Source of the DNA: Ophioderma brevispina
Lineage: Eukaryota; Echinodermata; Ophiuroidea; Amphilepidida; Ophiodermatidae
Length of the DNA stretch: 64,000 nucleotides
Assembly: GCA_023653785.1 (NCBI GenBank)
Contig: JAMKCH010007122.1
Span: forward strand, 62,001 to 126,000
Direction: 5' to 3'
Position 1 is the first letter of the stretch; each line of letters begins with the position of its first letter. A program made the position numbers and the translations under genes. The notes below the pieces were generated by a model, which saw only the letters and a list, made by a program, of their open reading frames with translations, did no database searches and was not told where the DNA came from. This document shows positions 24,689 to 35,740 of this stretch, piece by piece.

Positions 24689-24887
24689 ATAGACCGTATT
24701 CAATATGACGTCAGCCACCAGACATGTTGGTGGATAAGATGCATACATTCCAGGACTACAATACATTAAGCTGTCAATCGATCCATGTTTAGCGATTGCA
24801 CAGGGATCATGACAGGATGAATGTACTGTAGTACTGGAATTCGTTTATCTTGTCCACCAACATGGCTGGCTATTGAATACGGTCTAT
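24689..24887. mobile_element. Palindromic MITE, about 199 bp
   Basis: The outer 17 bp, ATAGACCGTATTCAATA, is repeated exactly in inverse at 24871-24887. The pairing continues inward (GCCACCAGACATGTTGGTGG.. against CCACCAACATGGCTGGC, and CATTCCAG.ACTACA against TGTAGTACTGGAAT). The flanking bases do not reveal an unambiguous target duplication. Confidence 0.8.
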
Positions 24888-25459
24888 AACATGAAGTAGG
24901 AGACAACCGCCCCCGGACTAATAAGTATTTTGTGCTTTCGCCATGAAAAAAAAATATTCAGTCTAAATCGCACAGGTGATAACACCTGAAATCTTTTCAA
25001 CTGCGAGACAATATAACAATGGTCCTGCACTCCCAGATGAAAAGGAACCGGAAGTGTTTTTCTCCACTGCATACCAGACCGATAGTTGAATATCTTTAGC
25101 TCCATTGTTTGCTGAAGTCTAGCGTGTCCATTGGTCACTGATATTGGGGAAATGAAATTGAGGTGACATTTTATTCATTTTCAAGAAAATATACCAGTTT
25201 TATTTACGGGAACAGGCGGTGATATGATTGTAATAATTTATTATTAATTTACACTTGGTTTTCCCCCACCCCCCATGGGTAAAACAAAACCACAGCATAG
25301 AAGGACATGTCCCATAGTCTATCTGTTATAAAAAATAGCTATCATGGACTAAACGGCAGAAGTTTTCGATACATATCTGATATTACTTGTCATGGTTGGC
25401 GTTGTCTAATTTCAAAGTAACACATTTTGTTGTTGAAATATAGTTTATGGATTTTATCG

Positions 25460-26035
25460 GAAATGCTTCTTGAGTTAAAGCAATAATAGCACATTTTTTG
25501 GAAGAGCGCCCCCAATTTTTTCAAAAAAAAATGAGATTTTTACACGGTTGCATTGGTAACTGGCTAGTAAACTATACCTGTGAATGGTTAAGCTCGAAAA
25601 TGTCTGTGTGTCGCAAACGAAGGAATTTTTTGATTAGAATTAATATCTCCGATAATAATTCACGGCTGCTGGAAACGGTCTTCCAATACGAAATCGCGGG
25701 AAATAGCGCCAAGTACGTGTCTACGCTCATCCATTAGTTGTTTTATTGGGTCAGACAAGTCAAGTTAGGTCATTTACTTTGAGGTGGCACTATTTCATCA
25801 TGGATGAACATAAACGTAGCATTTCGAGCTCTGTCGTTAAGTACAATCTGGGATCCGAATTCTAATTACAAAATCATTTATTTTATGATAAATACGAATT
25901 TTTGAGCATTCTCTTTCCCAGGTATAGTTTCCTAGACAATTACCAACATAACTATACAAAAATATCAATTTTTTTAAAATTGGGAGCGCTCTTCAAAAAA
26001 TGCGCTGCTATTGCTTCAAGCGTAAAAAGAAATGC
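25460..26035. mobile_element. MITE with about 60-bp inverted termini
   Basis: The left end (GAAATGCTTCTTGAGTTAAA.., AGCACATTTTTTGGAAGAGC) and the right end (GAGCGCTCTTCAAAAAATGC.., GCGTAAAAAGAAATGC) are inverted copies with about 80% identity. The 450-bp interior has one 79-codon plus frame with no recognised domain. It is a non-autonomous DNA element of unknown superfamily. Confidence 0.7.
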
Positions 26036-27008
26036 AAAAATCTGGATGTACCATGATGTCGGCCATAATTATTTCAGATAGCATTGATTATTCGCGAAAC
26101 TAAGAACGATCCGTCGAACCGAGACTTGCTCATAACACATGTTTGAAGTGGTGGGCTTACTGGCCGAACTGGAACCGACGCACTATCCAAAAGAAAACTC
26201 ACTTATTCATTGCTTAGACCAGTGGGCCATCGATGGAATTTATTTGTGGCGAATTGTTGTATATGCTAGTAAATAATGAGCAATATTGACGCTAAACAAA
26301 AGAATCACGTTAAACATTTTCTTTGTACTATAATTTATTAAAATTATCAGTAAAAAATACATCATGGGGAAACTAAAAGCTATCTACCGATGTCACTCGT
26401 ATCTAATTCATATTTTAAGGTAAAATCTGTCACGTATACTTCTGAGGGTTAAAGGCGCTTGTTCCGATTTTTGTGTTCTCTACTTGATATGAGAGACTGG
26501 CACTTGTACTTGCACATTCGCCCCATGATTAATGACACTGATTCCAAATATGCATTAAATGCTTTTGAACTTTCGGCATCTTCTTGTTGTTATAATGGGA
26601 GGGGTACAAAATTCCCCTGTAGGACTCTATAATTGGGATGAGGACATTATACCCCTCCCTATTAAAGGGAACCCACCCTATGCAAAATTAAAAAGCATAT
26701 TTTGAATCAGTATCATTAAATATTTTTTTAAATATTTTTTACAAAGAAATCTGGATATTGCAAACGTTGACCTTTCTTGAATAAAAAAATTACATCTAGG
26801 CTATTTTCCCAAATATCTTGGAAAGGAGGCACCACACGCTTGTGAACCAATTGACTTTTTTTACTCTTGGTTACCTAAGGAATAATTTGAGCTATATTTC
26901 ATTAGATTTCGAGCAGTTCAAACATTTGACCCCCATAGTAACTTTACCCCCTCCAGTATTCAGATATTGGTATCTCGTTCGTTTGATCAAAACCTTCTGG
27001 GCTGCCGG
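26036..27008. other. Non-coding stretch
   Basis: AT-rich unique sequence with only short chance frames. A CCCCCATAGTAACTTTACCCCC patch at about 26928 resembles family C interiors. No exon or RNA gene is seen. Confidence 0.4.
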
Positions 27009-27173
27009 TGTGAAAGTAATCATAGTCCGGCAGGTATCATAGTCCGGGCTCCATAGACGACAACGGAATAAAGCGTGAAACTAATGTTGCGTGAAGAGTC
27101 AACTGAATCGATTGCCCTATTGTTCACCATTGTTCCCGGACTGTGAGCCCGGAGGACTATATCTCCTGCCACA
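27009..27173. mobile_element. CCGG-flanked MITE, copy 1
   Basis: Flanked by CCGG on both sides (27005-27008 and 27174-27177). The ends are TGTGAAAGTAATCATAGTCC and the inverse of GGACTATATCTCCTGCCACA, about 20-27 bp with mismatches, containing AGTCCGGG/CCCGGACT. The interior carries ACGGAATAAAGCGTGAAACT and 'GAGTCAACTGAATCGATTGC', shared with the copies at 40871, 57351 and 57520. No coding capacity. Confidence 0.85.
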
Positions 27174-27199
27174 CCGGTCTAAAACGTTATTTCATCGAT

Positions 27200-27335
27200 T
27201 TGAACTGCAGACGTGTGCAGGGAATGTGGACAATAGCTAGGTCGTTTGCCTATTGTATCTGTGAAAGCCCATGTAAAATGATTCCATCCAACAATTTTCG
27301 CTGTGAACAATAGTGCTTGGGTGACCTTCCGACTA
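27200..27335 (+). repeat. Dispersed repeat, mate at 43430-43570
   Basis: Shares TTTGAACTG, CGTGTGCAGGGAATGTGGA, TTTGCCTATTGTAT, CAACAATTTT and TTGGG(T/C)GACCT in the same order with 43430-43570. A dispersed repeat of unknown type. Confidence 0.65.
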
Positions 27336-27408
27336 ACTGGTTACATATTTTCCCGCTGATATGCAAATGGCACAGGGAAAATCTAGACCTGTGTATTATC
27401 CCTCTTTG

Positions 27409-27515
27409 GTAGCCGTTTCATAGACGTCTCAAGTATACAAATGTTATTCCCATTGATTCCGGCCCACCTGCGCTTAGAACCGTTATTTGCATTGGGACTC
27501 TATATGAAACGTCTA
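27409..27515. mobile_element. Palindromic MITE, family D, copy 2 (decayed)
   Basis: GGTAGCCGTTTCATAGACG at the left and CATATGAAACGTCTACC at the right are inverted. Between them, 'TTTGCATTGGGACTCTATAT' matches the right arm of the copy at 22665-22815. The inner part is more diverged. Confidence 0.6.
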
Positions 27516-28266
27516 CCATTTGTTTGTGGATGGCTCAATTGAATGTGAGGTTTTGTCTCTAATCGACATTTTGTAGTCAGTTTCCGGAGGCTTAGGGAAT
27601 AGGGTGAAATGCAATTCAGGGGCTTGCTGTGCGTGCTCGAAATGATACACGGTGAAACCTCTTTTGCGATTTTAAAAATGATTTAGAGTAGATTAGAAAT
27701 TGCGAGATGATGACAAAAAAAACCACTTGTTTATGGCATTATATCAAAAAATCAATCTTATTCGTATTTAGGATCAAACTATGCATCATAATATATATAA
27801 TTTTACAAAAATATAATAAATTACTTTGTGCATTTCAATATTGGTTTGGTTTAGATAAGGCGAAATACATAGCACCCAGAAATGGTATTAAGATTTAATA
27901 ACACGCGTAATATATTGTCGTACAATTTATACTTCACACAAGTTTGATTGCTATTTTACAATGTTTAGAACAAATATGAACCATATATAGCATTTACAAA
28001 CGTTTTGTTACAAAGAGACAACGGTTTCCCAGCGTTATTTGCTACTTTGTTTGCCAAAAATTTTATTTAATAAGAACTACATAATTGGTATGCTGCTAAA
28101 AAGTAAACATATCACAGTGTAAAATTATGAATAATATTTAGCATTTTTGATTATAAAAACATGAAAAAACAAGGGGAACACTTTTTATTTATACCTAGCT
28201 TTTTGATGAGTGGTCGTGGTTATAGTCGGGGAGGTATGGTCCAAGTTATGGCCTGACCGTAAGTTG
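27516..28266. other. Non-coding stretch
   Basis: Very AT-rich sequence with stops in all frames. No feature that I can support. Confidence 0.5.
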
Positions 28267-28274
28267 AGTACGGA

Positions 28275-28483
28275 CAGTGGCGTAGCCAGCTTTTTTTCAG
28301 GGGGGACAAGGGGGGGGGGGGCACATATATTTTCATGGGGTGCAAGCATTATAGTAAAATTGTAGTATAGTATAGGCCTATGTAAATCACGAATTTTTCA
28401 GGGCCGGGCGGGGGCCCCAAGACGGCGGGCCAAAGATTACCCCACCACCCCGGGGGAAGTGCCACCCTCTGGATCCGCCACTG
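28275..28483. mobile_element. hAT non-autonomous transposon, 209 bp
   Basis: An exact 8-bp target duplication, AGTACGGA, lies at 28267-28274 and 28484-28491. The termini are CAGTGGCGTAGCC and the inverse of GGATCCGCCACTG (CAGTGGCGGATCC), starting with CAG as is usual for hAT elements. The interior is G-rich (runs of G, GGGGGACAAGGGGG, GGGCGGGGGCCCC) and non-coding. It sits at the outer edge of the left arm of a large foldback, so it is younger than that arm. Confidence 0.9.
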
Positions 28484-29189
28484 AGTACGGACACAATTGT
28501 TCTGCTGAAAATGCTAGATAGGGGTGTAGAATAAGGGGTGTGTAGAATAAGAGAATCTACGGGTGCCTCCTGGGCATCCTTGAGCCATTTTGAGAAATCC
28601 AAGATGCGTCGCCATAAAGTGATTAATTACTCGATTCAAACCCTATAGTATAAACATGGAGTGATGAGATATATATAGGATCCAAGGAACAAGTTATTGC
28701 ACTTGTAACATTGAGTCATATCCAAATTCAAAAGGGAAGCCCCAATCTCAGAATTTTATATCCCTATAAAAGCATATCCATTGCCATAAAAAATAAACAT
28801 GAAAGTACTTTAGATTATGTTGTTAGACACCATGAATGTACATTATGATTACTTTTAAAGTTGTACATACGTCAATCCAATGCAGGCAAAAGACGTGAAT
28901 ATCTTCAAAAAAATACTTGACACCAATTTCAAATATTACCTTCAATTATAAGTTATTGTTCAATTAAATAATTAGAGAACGGACTATGATAATAAGCAAG
29001 TGATCCGGTAATCCCGATAAATAACAAGGCGGTTCTCGAACCCAAAAAGTGTCGCCTGGTTGCGCGATCACTTGCTTTATGATACAAATTTGGCATTGGC
29101 ATGATAAGGAAGCAAAAAGCATGGAGAGATAGCGTTATGTTTTGTAGTCTGAAGTTCATTTTAAAATAAAGGAAAAAAAAAAAAAAGGC

Positions 29190-30035
29190 AAAAAAAAGAA
29201 AACGTAAACTGAATATCTTAAAAAATATGCGAAATTGTAATTAAAATGCATAACAATATGTGGAAATTAAATGAAGCCGGATCAACACATGATATTGTGG
29301 TATCTCACTCTATCCTAGCGTTTCAAATGATAAGCATTTTTAACCAAAATGTCTGAAAAAGATGCAAATAAGCTAACGAAAATCATGAATATGCAAATAA
29401 TGCAGCCAAAAGTTGACATTAATATTTGTGGTACCTCACTTATTCATAACCTACCACGTTTGAAAGTAAATAAATGGTCACAGCGTTTGGTTAGCAGGAG
29501 TTTATAAAAAAAAAGGTTAAACTGAAATGTCTGAAAAAAATATGGCAAATATGCATAATTAAAATTTATGACAAATGCATATAATGCAGCCCAGCAAATA
29601 CCACCACACCTCACTCTACCCCTAAACCAAGTTTGAAGTAAATCGGGCCATAGCGTTTAGCAAGCTGAGCATTTTATAAAGGTTAATTAAATGTCTGAAA
29701 ATATGCAAAAACTAATGAAATTCGGAATAGCCAAAATTAAGTGCAGCCCCAAAAGCTACTACATGATATGGTGGCAACTTACCATCATCCTATCAAGTTA
29801 GAAGTAAATCAGGCCACCCGACATTTAGCAGCAGATCCATTTTGAAAAAGGTGAACCGAAATGTCTGACAATAGCAAAAAAGCTTAATTAAAATCCAGAA
29901 TATGCAAATATACAGCCAAAACCTACACATGAATTTGTGGCAACGTACACTATCACCCTATCAAGTTAGAAGTAAATCGGGCATAGCATTAGCCAGCAGA
30001 CATTTAAAAAAGGTAAACCGAGTCATACGGACGAA
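29190..30035 (+). repeat. Tandem repeat, about 165-bp unit, five copies
   Basis: Each unit contains CTATC(C/A)TATCAAGTT.GAAGTAAAT, 'CGGGCCATAGCGTTTAGCA', AAAGGTAAACCGAAATGTCTGAAAA and 'AATATGCAAATAATGCAGCC'. The ATGTCTGA word recurs at about 29349, 29527, 29688 and 29859. It ends near a CGGACGAACAC word. A related GACGGACAGACGAACGCGTC patch occurs at about 31405-31430. Confidence 0.8.
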
Positions 30036-30182
30036 CACACAGAATTTTGGACTAGTGTGTGCCTCATGAACATTTCGTTGACGCGACACAAAAAATGGGT
30101 CAAACAAGGCGAAATCGTATTACGCGATGCCGAAATTATGTCACCGCCGAATGTTGCGATCAATAACATGTGATAAAGGCAA

Positions 30183-30855
30183 CTTTCAACACCCCTACCC
30201 CATCCCCCAATACCGCAACACTCCACCCCCTCCCCAACACCCCACAACTCCCCCAACACCCCACCCTCATCCGCCCAAACCCCCGAACCCACCCCCTCCA
30301 TTAACACCCCTCATACCCCAACCCTACCCCAATACCCTAATAACACGCCTCCCCTTCCCCAAACACAAGCATCCGCCCTTCCCTCCCAAAACCCCCGCCG
30401 CCGGAGGCAACGCGCACAACCCAGCAACACCCTCATCGCTCCCCAACACCCGCAACATCTCCAAACCCCATCCCCAACACCCCGCAACACTCCCACCCCG
30501 CACCAACAACCCCGCAACACTCCCACCCCATACAACACATGAAACACGCCACCCCTCCCCAACACCTGCAATACCCAACACCCTCCCCAAACACCCCGCA
30601 ATACCCATCCCATAAACACGCCTCCACTTTCCCCAAACACCCCGCAACCCGCCCAATTCCCCTCCCCAAACACCCGAAACACCATCATCAGCTCCGCAAT
30701 AATCCCGCAAACACTCCAAACCCCTCCCCAAAACCCCGCCCGCCCCCGCACCGCACCCGCTCGCCCACCGGGTGTTGGCCCCCCGCCCGCCAACACCCCC
30801 ACCCCCTCCCTCAACACCCACCCACCCTCCTCCCCAAACCTCACCCCTCCCCATA
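30183..30855. repeat. 670-bp C-rich, G-poor tract (CCCCAACACCCCGCAACAC-like)
   Basis: The plus strand is built from degenerate 10-16 base units of the type CCCCAACACCCCGCAACAC, with hardly any G outside GC dinucleotides. The minus strand is correspondingly rich in GGGG and GGTGTTGGGG. Open frames of 162-182 codons exist on both strands only because stop codons are excluded by this composition (Pro/Thr/His-rich on plus, Gly/Val/Trp-rich on minus). They are not supported as genes. Confidence 0.85.
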
Positions 30856-32499
30856 GCATAGTAGTCTCATGTAGCGAAGGAAATTGGCCTATCCGATGTT
30901 CGTTTCAGAGGGCTACAGAATTACGCATATTTAATGAGGCTTGCTGATTTGCATCTAAGACAAATATATCACATACTTTCAAAAATTGAAAACAGATGTG
31001 CCCAATGTGATAGGCGATAATCAGCGAGGAATTTTGGTACCAATGTACAGTTCAAAATATAGCCTTCCGATGATTTTTATTATTATTAGCTCATTTGCAT
31101 TAATCATTATGCCAGAAATACGCCCAAAATCTAATCAGGGTCAAGAAATCTCAGTTCCGCTTCCATCCAACAAGTTACATCATCTTACACTGACGGAAAA
31201 CTCCAGAAAGAAAAAACGGTCAAAACAGGCCTTGCAGGGAAAATTTCATAATTATGCAAAGTAGATAATTACTTAGCATATTTAACGGCCACCTCTAATC
31301 ATGTCGAGAACTTATCAACCCTCTCTTCCACCAAGTTTCATCATGTTCCGCCCTTAACGAACTCCAGATAAGGGTGATACCACATTGGTCCATTTTTGAT
31401 CAACAGACGGACAGACGAACGCGTCCGGCCGTACGGACGGACGCTGCTCATTTCCTGGTCCCCGTTCCGACTCGTTCGTCCGGGGACAATTAGAAATCAA
31501 ATTATAAAACATGTCATTCCTATGTTGTTTTACAAACTTTGCACATATCCTTGTTTAATATTTCGATTTTTGGTGCATTTCAAAAAAACAAATCGAATTG
31601 TCGATTGTACTTTGGTTAGGATCAAAGTACATTTCTATGTCATTGACACAATTGGATTTTGATTTGAAGGCTGTATACTTTTGTGTCAAGTATTTTTTGA
31701 AGATGTTCATGTTTTTGGGTTTGGCGGCCATATTGATTGACGTCATGTTTTACAATTGTAAGAGTACAGAAATATTATATTTATTTTTGTCTAACAACAT
31801 ACCTAAGTCCTTCCACCTCACGCCTATTTTTAATCGCAGGTATTCGCTGTTATAGGGCATATTTTCAAATTATTGGATTTCGCTTCCATTTTGAATTTGA
31901 AGTATGACTTAATGTTACAAGTGCCATACACTTGTTCATTGGATCCTGTAGTATATTTAGTAACTCCATAGTTTGATAATATAGGGTAGAATAGATAATT
32001 ATCATTTATGGCGACGCCATCTTGGATTTCTCAAAATGCTCAAGGATGCCCAGGTGGCACCCGGCAGATTCTTATTCTACACACCCTAATCTACCATTTT
32101 CAGTACGGTCTATTAATTCAAAATGGATTTTAGTCTTGCCATTCAGTGGTGGTCTTAGCAACCGGCAAACTGGTTGTGTTCGATCGATCCACCAACAAAG
32201 GAATTGCACATTCCAAATACATTACACGCCTTGTGCATCTAAACCACTCTGTCGAATGAAAGAAAAACATGTCTAGGCATTTGAGCAGTAATAAGAGCAA
32301 CTAATCAGATTTAACTGTCAGCTAATCCAGCGCTCATTTTTAAGCCCAAAGCCAGCAACAGATGCATCTTTGCAAAAAGGATTGCATTCCTGCCATTCGT
32401 AATGTGGAAAGCGTTTGACATTTATGATCAATATTCAACGTAATTATCTTTAGAGGTATTGCAATATAAATACAAGTACTCATAAAATAGAGGAAAGAG

Positions 32500-32824
32500 G
32501 TACGATAGAAGCGGCTAGGGGCCGACTAGGTAACCTCGTCAATCAAGAAGATTATGGTATGTGTGCGCTTTATTCCGTTAATGTATTTATCTAAGTATTA
32601 CAAAAACCGCTTTTCTGTCAGCTCGAGCTGTGTGGCGTTCGTGTATAGGCGCTCGTCTTTTAATGTAAAGGTCGTGGGTTCGATTCCCACTAAGGACGCA
32701 AAATTTTTATCTACTTAATAGTATTTTAGATTTAGAGATTTCAATAGTACTTCAGAGTCGGCAAGGCTGCGATTTACACGGTAAGTATAGGGTTAGCTGG
32801 TCGGCCCCTAGCCGCTTGTGGTAC
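32500..32824. mobile_element. TIR element, about 325 bp, enclosing a tRNA-like sequence
   Basis: The left terminus GTACGATAGAAGCGGCTAGG followed by GGCCGACTAGGTAACC is the inverse of the right terminus GGTTAGCTGGTCGGCCCCTA followed by GCCGCTTGTGGTAC. The two are about 34 bp each with a few mismatches, including an exact GCGGCTAGGGGCCGAC core. Both ends read GTAC. The interior contains a tRNA-like segment (separate entry) and the word TTTATTCCGT. Confidence 0.8.
32625..32702 (+). mobile_element. tRNA(Lys)-like SINE head or tRNA pseudogene
   Basis: The T-arm is intact, GTGGG-TTCGATT-CCCAC with B box GGTTCGATTCC, preceded by 'AAAGGTC'. The anticodon-loop position reads CTTTTAA (Lys-type UUU), but the anticodon stem and the acceptor stem (3' strand TAAGGAC) do not pair. 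The A box is degenerate. It is therefore not a working tRNA. It is enclosed by the TIRs of the 32500-32824 element. Confidence 0.6.
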
Positions 32825-33054
32825 AATAGGCATATCAAAATCACCGAAGCGAACTACACTTAGTCCCTGAGGTCTACCACCTTTCTTGCAATTTCTCTGG
32901 TTGGCTCATCACGTATTATAAGATTACCGAGTAACCAATCGAAATAGACCTATATATCTGTATTCTTTCCGTGTCTTTCATTGGTTAACTACATCAAATA
33001 ACCTTATGAATAACTAATCATACCGGCAGGTAGTCCCCAGAAGAGCTCAGAAGG

Positions 33055-33227
33055 TTAATCACGTTTGATTGCACAAAGCTGAAAATCTTCGAGATTAGGT
33101 CCGCGGTCTATATTTCTGTCATTGACAATAGACGGGTGTCCTTTTAATGTGAACCGGTGTAAGAGGTGGGTAAAGAAAATGAACAGTTCCATCTTGGCTA
33201 AGTTGTCTCCTACACAGACCCGACGAC
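33055..33227 (-). CDS. Cytochrome P450 (CYP2-like), terminal coding exon
   Basis: This 173-nt exon was found by looking for the heme-binding end of the P450 encoded at 35741-36706. After an AG acceptor (minus strand TTACTTAG) it reads, with one base carried from the previous exon, GRRVCVGDNLAKMELFIFF, and continues to a stop at 33055-33057. Joined to PFGTG at the end of the upstream exon it gives the P450 cysteine loop pattern FxxGxRxCxG. The cysteine is the fifth ligand of the heme iron. The following LAKMELF helix and the LxDFQLCAIKR-type end are typical of microsomal CYP2 clan proteins. The frame is open with no stop or shift, so the C-terminus is intact. The protein would act as a membrane-bound monooxygenase of the endoplasmic reticulum with NADPH-P450 reductase; its substrate cannot be told. 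Confidence 0.9.
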
Positions 33228-33984
33228 CTAAGTAATAATAAACAAATCACACAACTTGACAAAAACTGCAATATCTTCTATATAAACTTTGACCAGTTTT
33301 AATGTGTCGTACTATAATGGCGGTATTTGTTGTTGATTGTTTTTTGTTTATTTTGTTTTTATTTTATTTGATTTATAAATGAATATATAAGATTTTGACT
33401 ACCAATTATGCTCCTGGAGCATAAATTGTGACAATTGTTCCAGACTAATCCGTGATAACTTTTACGGAATAAATCGATAACGTTATTGTGATCAGCCCAC
33501 AAAATAATGAACAGCCCCGCTCCCGCCGAACGATCGCCACAACTTATGTGGAAGTATAATTGGTGTTCTGGAATTGCAACCTTTCCAAAGGGATTGTAAT
33601 AAAAGTAGTTTGCACTCTCTTTTGTATTGGGTTATCGAGATAAATAACAAACAAGGTCAATGCCATTGACCTCTATTGATCTCCGAATTAAAAAAGATAT
33701 TTTAGATAGTGCATAATATTTTGTTGCAGACTTTGAGGAAAGATGAACCATTTGAGCCCATTTTAAAAGAAAACGGAGCAATATTAAAGATTTTTAAAAC
33801 CTTTGATATTTGACCATAACCATACGTTGTAAGTAGTACAAACTATACTTTTTTTAATCTTTAAACCTTGTAACACGACTAAGGACTAGTGCACACAGGA
33901 GTACAGTACTCCTTCACATCGAAAATTCTGGGACAACTAGTTGACTTCTTGAGCAGCTTTTTATTAGAGGAGGAGCAGAATATC

Positions 33985-34300
33985 ATAGGGGCCTTATTTA
34001 AGTTCATTTACCTCCCACTACAGAAAAGGTTTGACACATTTGGTAGTTAGTATGGACCCAGCTCTACATCAATACTAGGTAGGTAGTACTCTCAAATTGT
34101 GGCATCACTTTTTCAATAGGGGGAAATTTAAGTTTACACAGGGGTCAAATTTTTAAAATGCCACAATCCTGTTGAAATGTATGACATATTGTCCATCTAA
34201 TCATAAGGATTCCAAAAATTTATAGTTTGTACCATCTACGACCATTGGTTTTGGAGTTATAGGGTAAAAATGACAAAAATGGTAAAAAAGGTCAATAAAT
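33985..34300. mobile_element. Family C foldback element, half copy
   Basis: It begins ATCATAGGGGCCTTATTTAA, then TTACCTCCCACTACAGAAAA, and matches the family C element at 16290-17265 through 'GGTAGTTAGTATGGACC', 'ATTGTCCATCTAATCATAAG' and 'ACGACCATTGGTTTTGGAG'. It stops at the AT microsatellite, so the second half is missing or replaced. Confidence 0.7.
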
Positions 34301-34302
34301 TA

Positions 34303-34303
34303 C

Positions 34304-34360
<57 letters not shown>
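34303..34360. repeat. (AT)n microsatellite
   Basis: TA dinucleotide repeat of about 50 bases with two C interruptions, directly at the break of the family C half element. Confidence 0.9.
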
Positions 34361-34361
<1 letters not shown>

Positions 34362-34649
34362 CTTAAGTAGGGATATTGTGTCCATCTCACGCCCGAAACT
34401 GTTTTTCTCGATTTGCTTGATTATACAATATTTTTAAATCAAATATGGCATATGAATTTTTTATGAAAGGGTTTATTTTTTTTTAAATGTGAACCTTCCT
34501 CTTTGTGCAGCCATTGAACCCGAGGGTACTTTTGGATGGGTTTGGGGTTTGTGATACGACTGGATTTAGGACCCGAAACGAGGGGAAAATACAAATTTCT
34601 CTTATACTTTAAGCACAAGATCATCAACGGGATATTCTTGGTGATGCGA

Positions 34650-35011
34650 TTAAAGGCTGACTCAGAGATTTCCTGAGGAGGGCGCCTCAATTTCCAAAAA
34701 AATCGCGTTTTTTGCATGTACATAATGCTTGTCCATATACTAATCACTGTGTGAAATTGCTAAGCTTAAATCGAATTCCTTCATATAGAAAATCACAACT
34801 TTGTTATAAATTCCGGATCCGGAATTTTTGTTATACACAGTATCCTATGGGACGTAATACTACACATAATGTTTACTGCATCAAAACGAAAAATCCGATT
34901 CATCTCAAATTTCGGAATTGTGTATTTAGGTTACAATCTTTAGTTCTAATTGACTATTTTTCATTATTACACAAAAAGATAATATTTCGAAATCTCTGAG
35001 TCAGACTTTAA
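34650..35011. mobile_element. TTAA-flanked DNA transposon, family A, copy 2
   Basis: The ends TTAAAGGCTGACTCAGAG and the inverse of CTCTGAGTCAGACTTTAA match copy 1 at 15253-15728. The interior shares 'CATAATGCTTGTCCATATAC', 'AATTCCGGATCCGGAATT' and 'GTTTACTGCATCAAAACG'. TTAA is present at both borders. It lies inside the P450 intron and has no open frame. Confidence 0.85.
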
Positions 35012-35740
35012 TGACGTGACTGACATTTTGGCCAAAAATACTTTTTAAAAATTGTGTTAAAATATATTTTTTACGGATTGCGAACAATAGGTTTCTCTAC
35101 GTATAATTTGGTTTCAGTTTCAATTGATTGATTGCTGAGCAATTAAGGTTACTATGTCTAATTTCATTGGGACCTACGGACCCCAATGGAATGAGGTTTC
35201 TATAATTTTGATATTTCTTGGGCTATCCTTTGTACTCACCGGTTTTACATTACATAAAGTAATCTCAAATCTATTTAATGTTCTGGTTAACATGTGCGCA
35301 CAATTTTACACGCTCATCCAATAAAAATGGGTTTAATTTAGCTCTACGGTAACACACACAAAAGACTTTCTCTGGTAAAACATCAAAACGTAGATACAAC
35401 TTTGTTCTACTCAAATGAAGAACGTTCATTGCTCTCATCCATTGTCCATTATTGTTCAAGCCCACACTAAATAATGACATTAAGAAATTTTACTCTCAAG
35501 CTAAGACAATTTCAAATATATCGGTGGTAATTGGATGTTGGATCTTTGATATTTTTAATTATTTTGTCCGATTTTCGTATGATTGAAAGTCACTTAGATC
35601 TTAAGGTATATGTTTGAATGTATTTATGCTTTCCGAAAGAAATTAAAATTTAATTTCACTTGACCGGAATTTTGAACTTGGATCATAGTCTATATGCACA
35701 AGTTTCTAAATCATACATTGAAATTGGGATGTTGCCTTAC

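Larger units (their letters stand above)
28492..32105. mobile_element. Large foldback element or inverted repeat pair
   Basis: The left arm, about 28492-28925, and the right arm, about 31650-32105, are inverted copies. Shared blocks in mirrored order are CTGAAAATG.TAGAT, TGTGTAGAATAAGA, CCTGGGCATCCTTGAGC, ATTTTGAGAAATCCAAGATG, GGATCCAA.GAACAAGT, GCACTTGTAACATT.AGTCAT, ATGTTGTTAGACA and ATCTTCAAAAAAATACTTGACAC. The middle 2.7 kb holds unrelated repeats (a ~165-bp tandem array and a C-rich tract). It may be one element with an expanded core, or two inverted copies of a repeat. Confidence 0.65.
33228..35740 (-). other. P450 intron (2.5 kb), phase 1
   Basis: The donor GTAAGG (minus strand, from 35740) and the acceptor TTACTTAG (to 33228) fit the GT-AG rule. 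The phase fits the reading frames on both sides. The intron contains a family C half element (33985-34300), an AT microsatellite (34305-34358) and a TTAA family A transposon (34650-35011). It also contains the word ACGGAATAAA at 33464-33473. Confidence 0.85.

Noticed and set aside
30311..30859. 182- and 176-codon minus-strand frames and a 162-codon plus frame
   Set aside because: They exist because the tract is almost pure C/A on one strand, which removes stop codons. The peptides are low-complexity and change frame with each indel.
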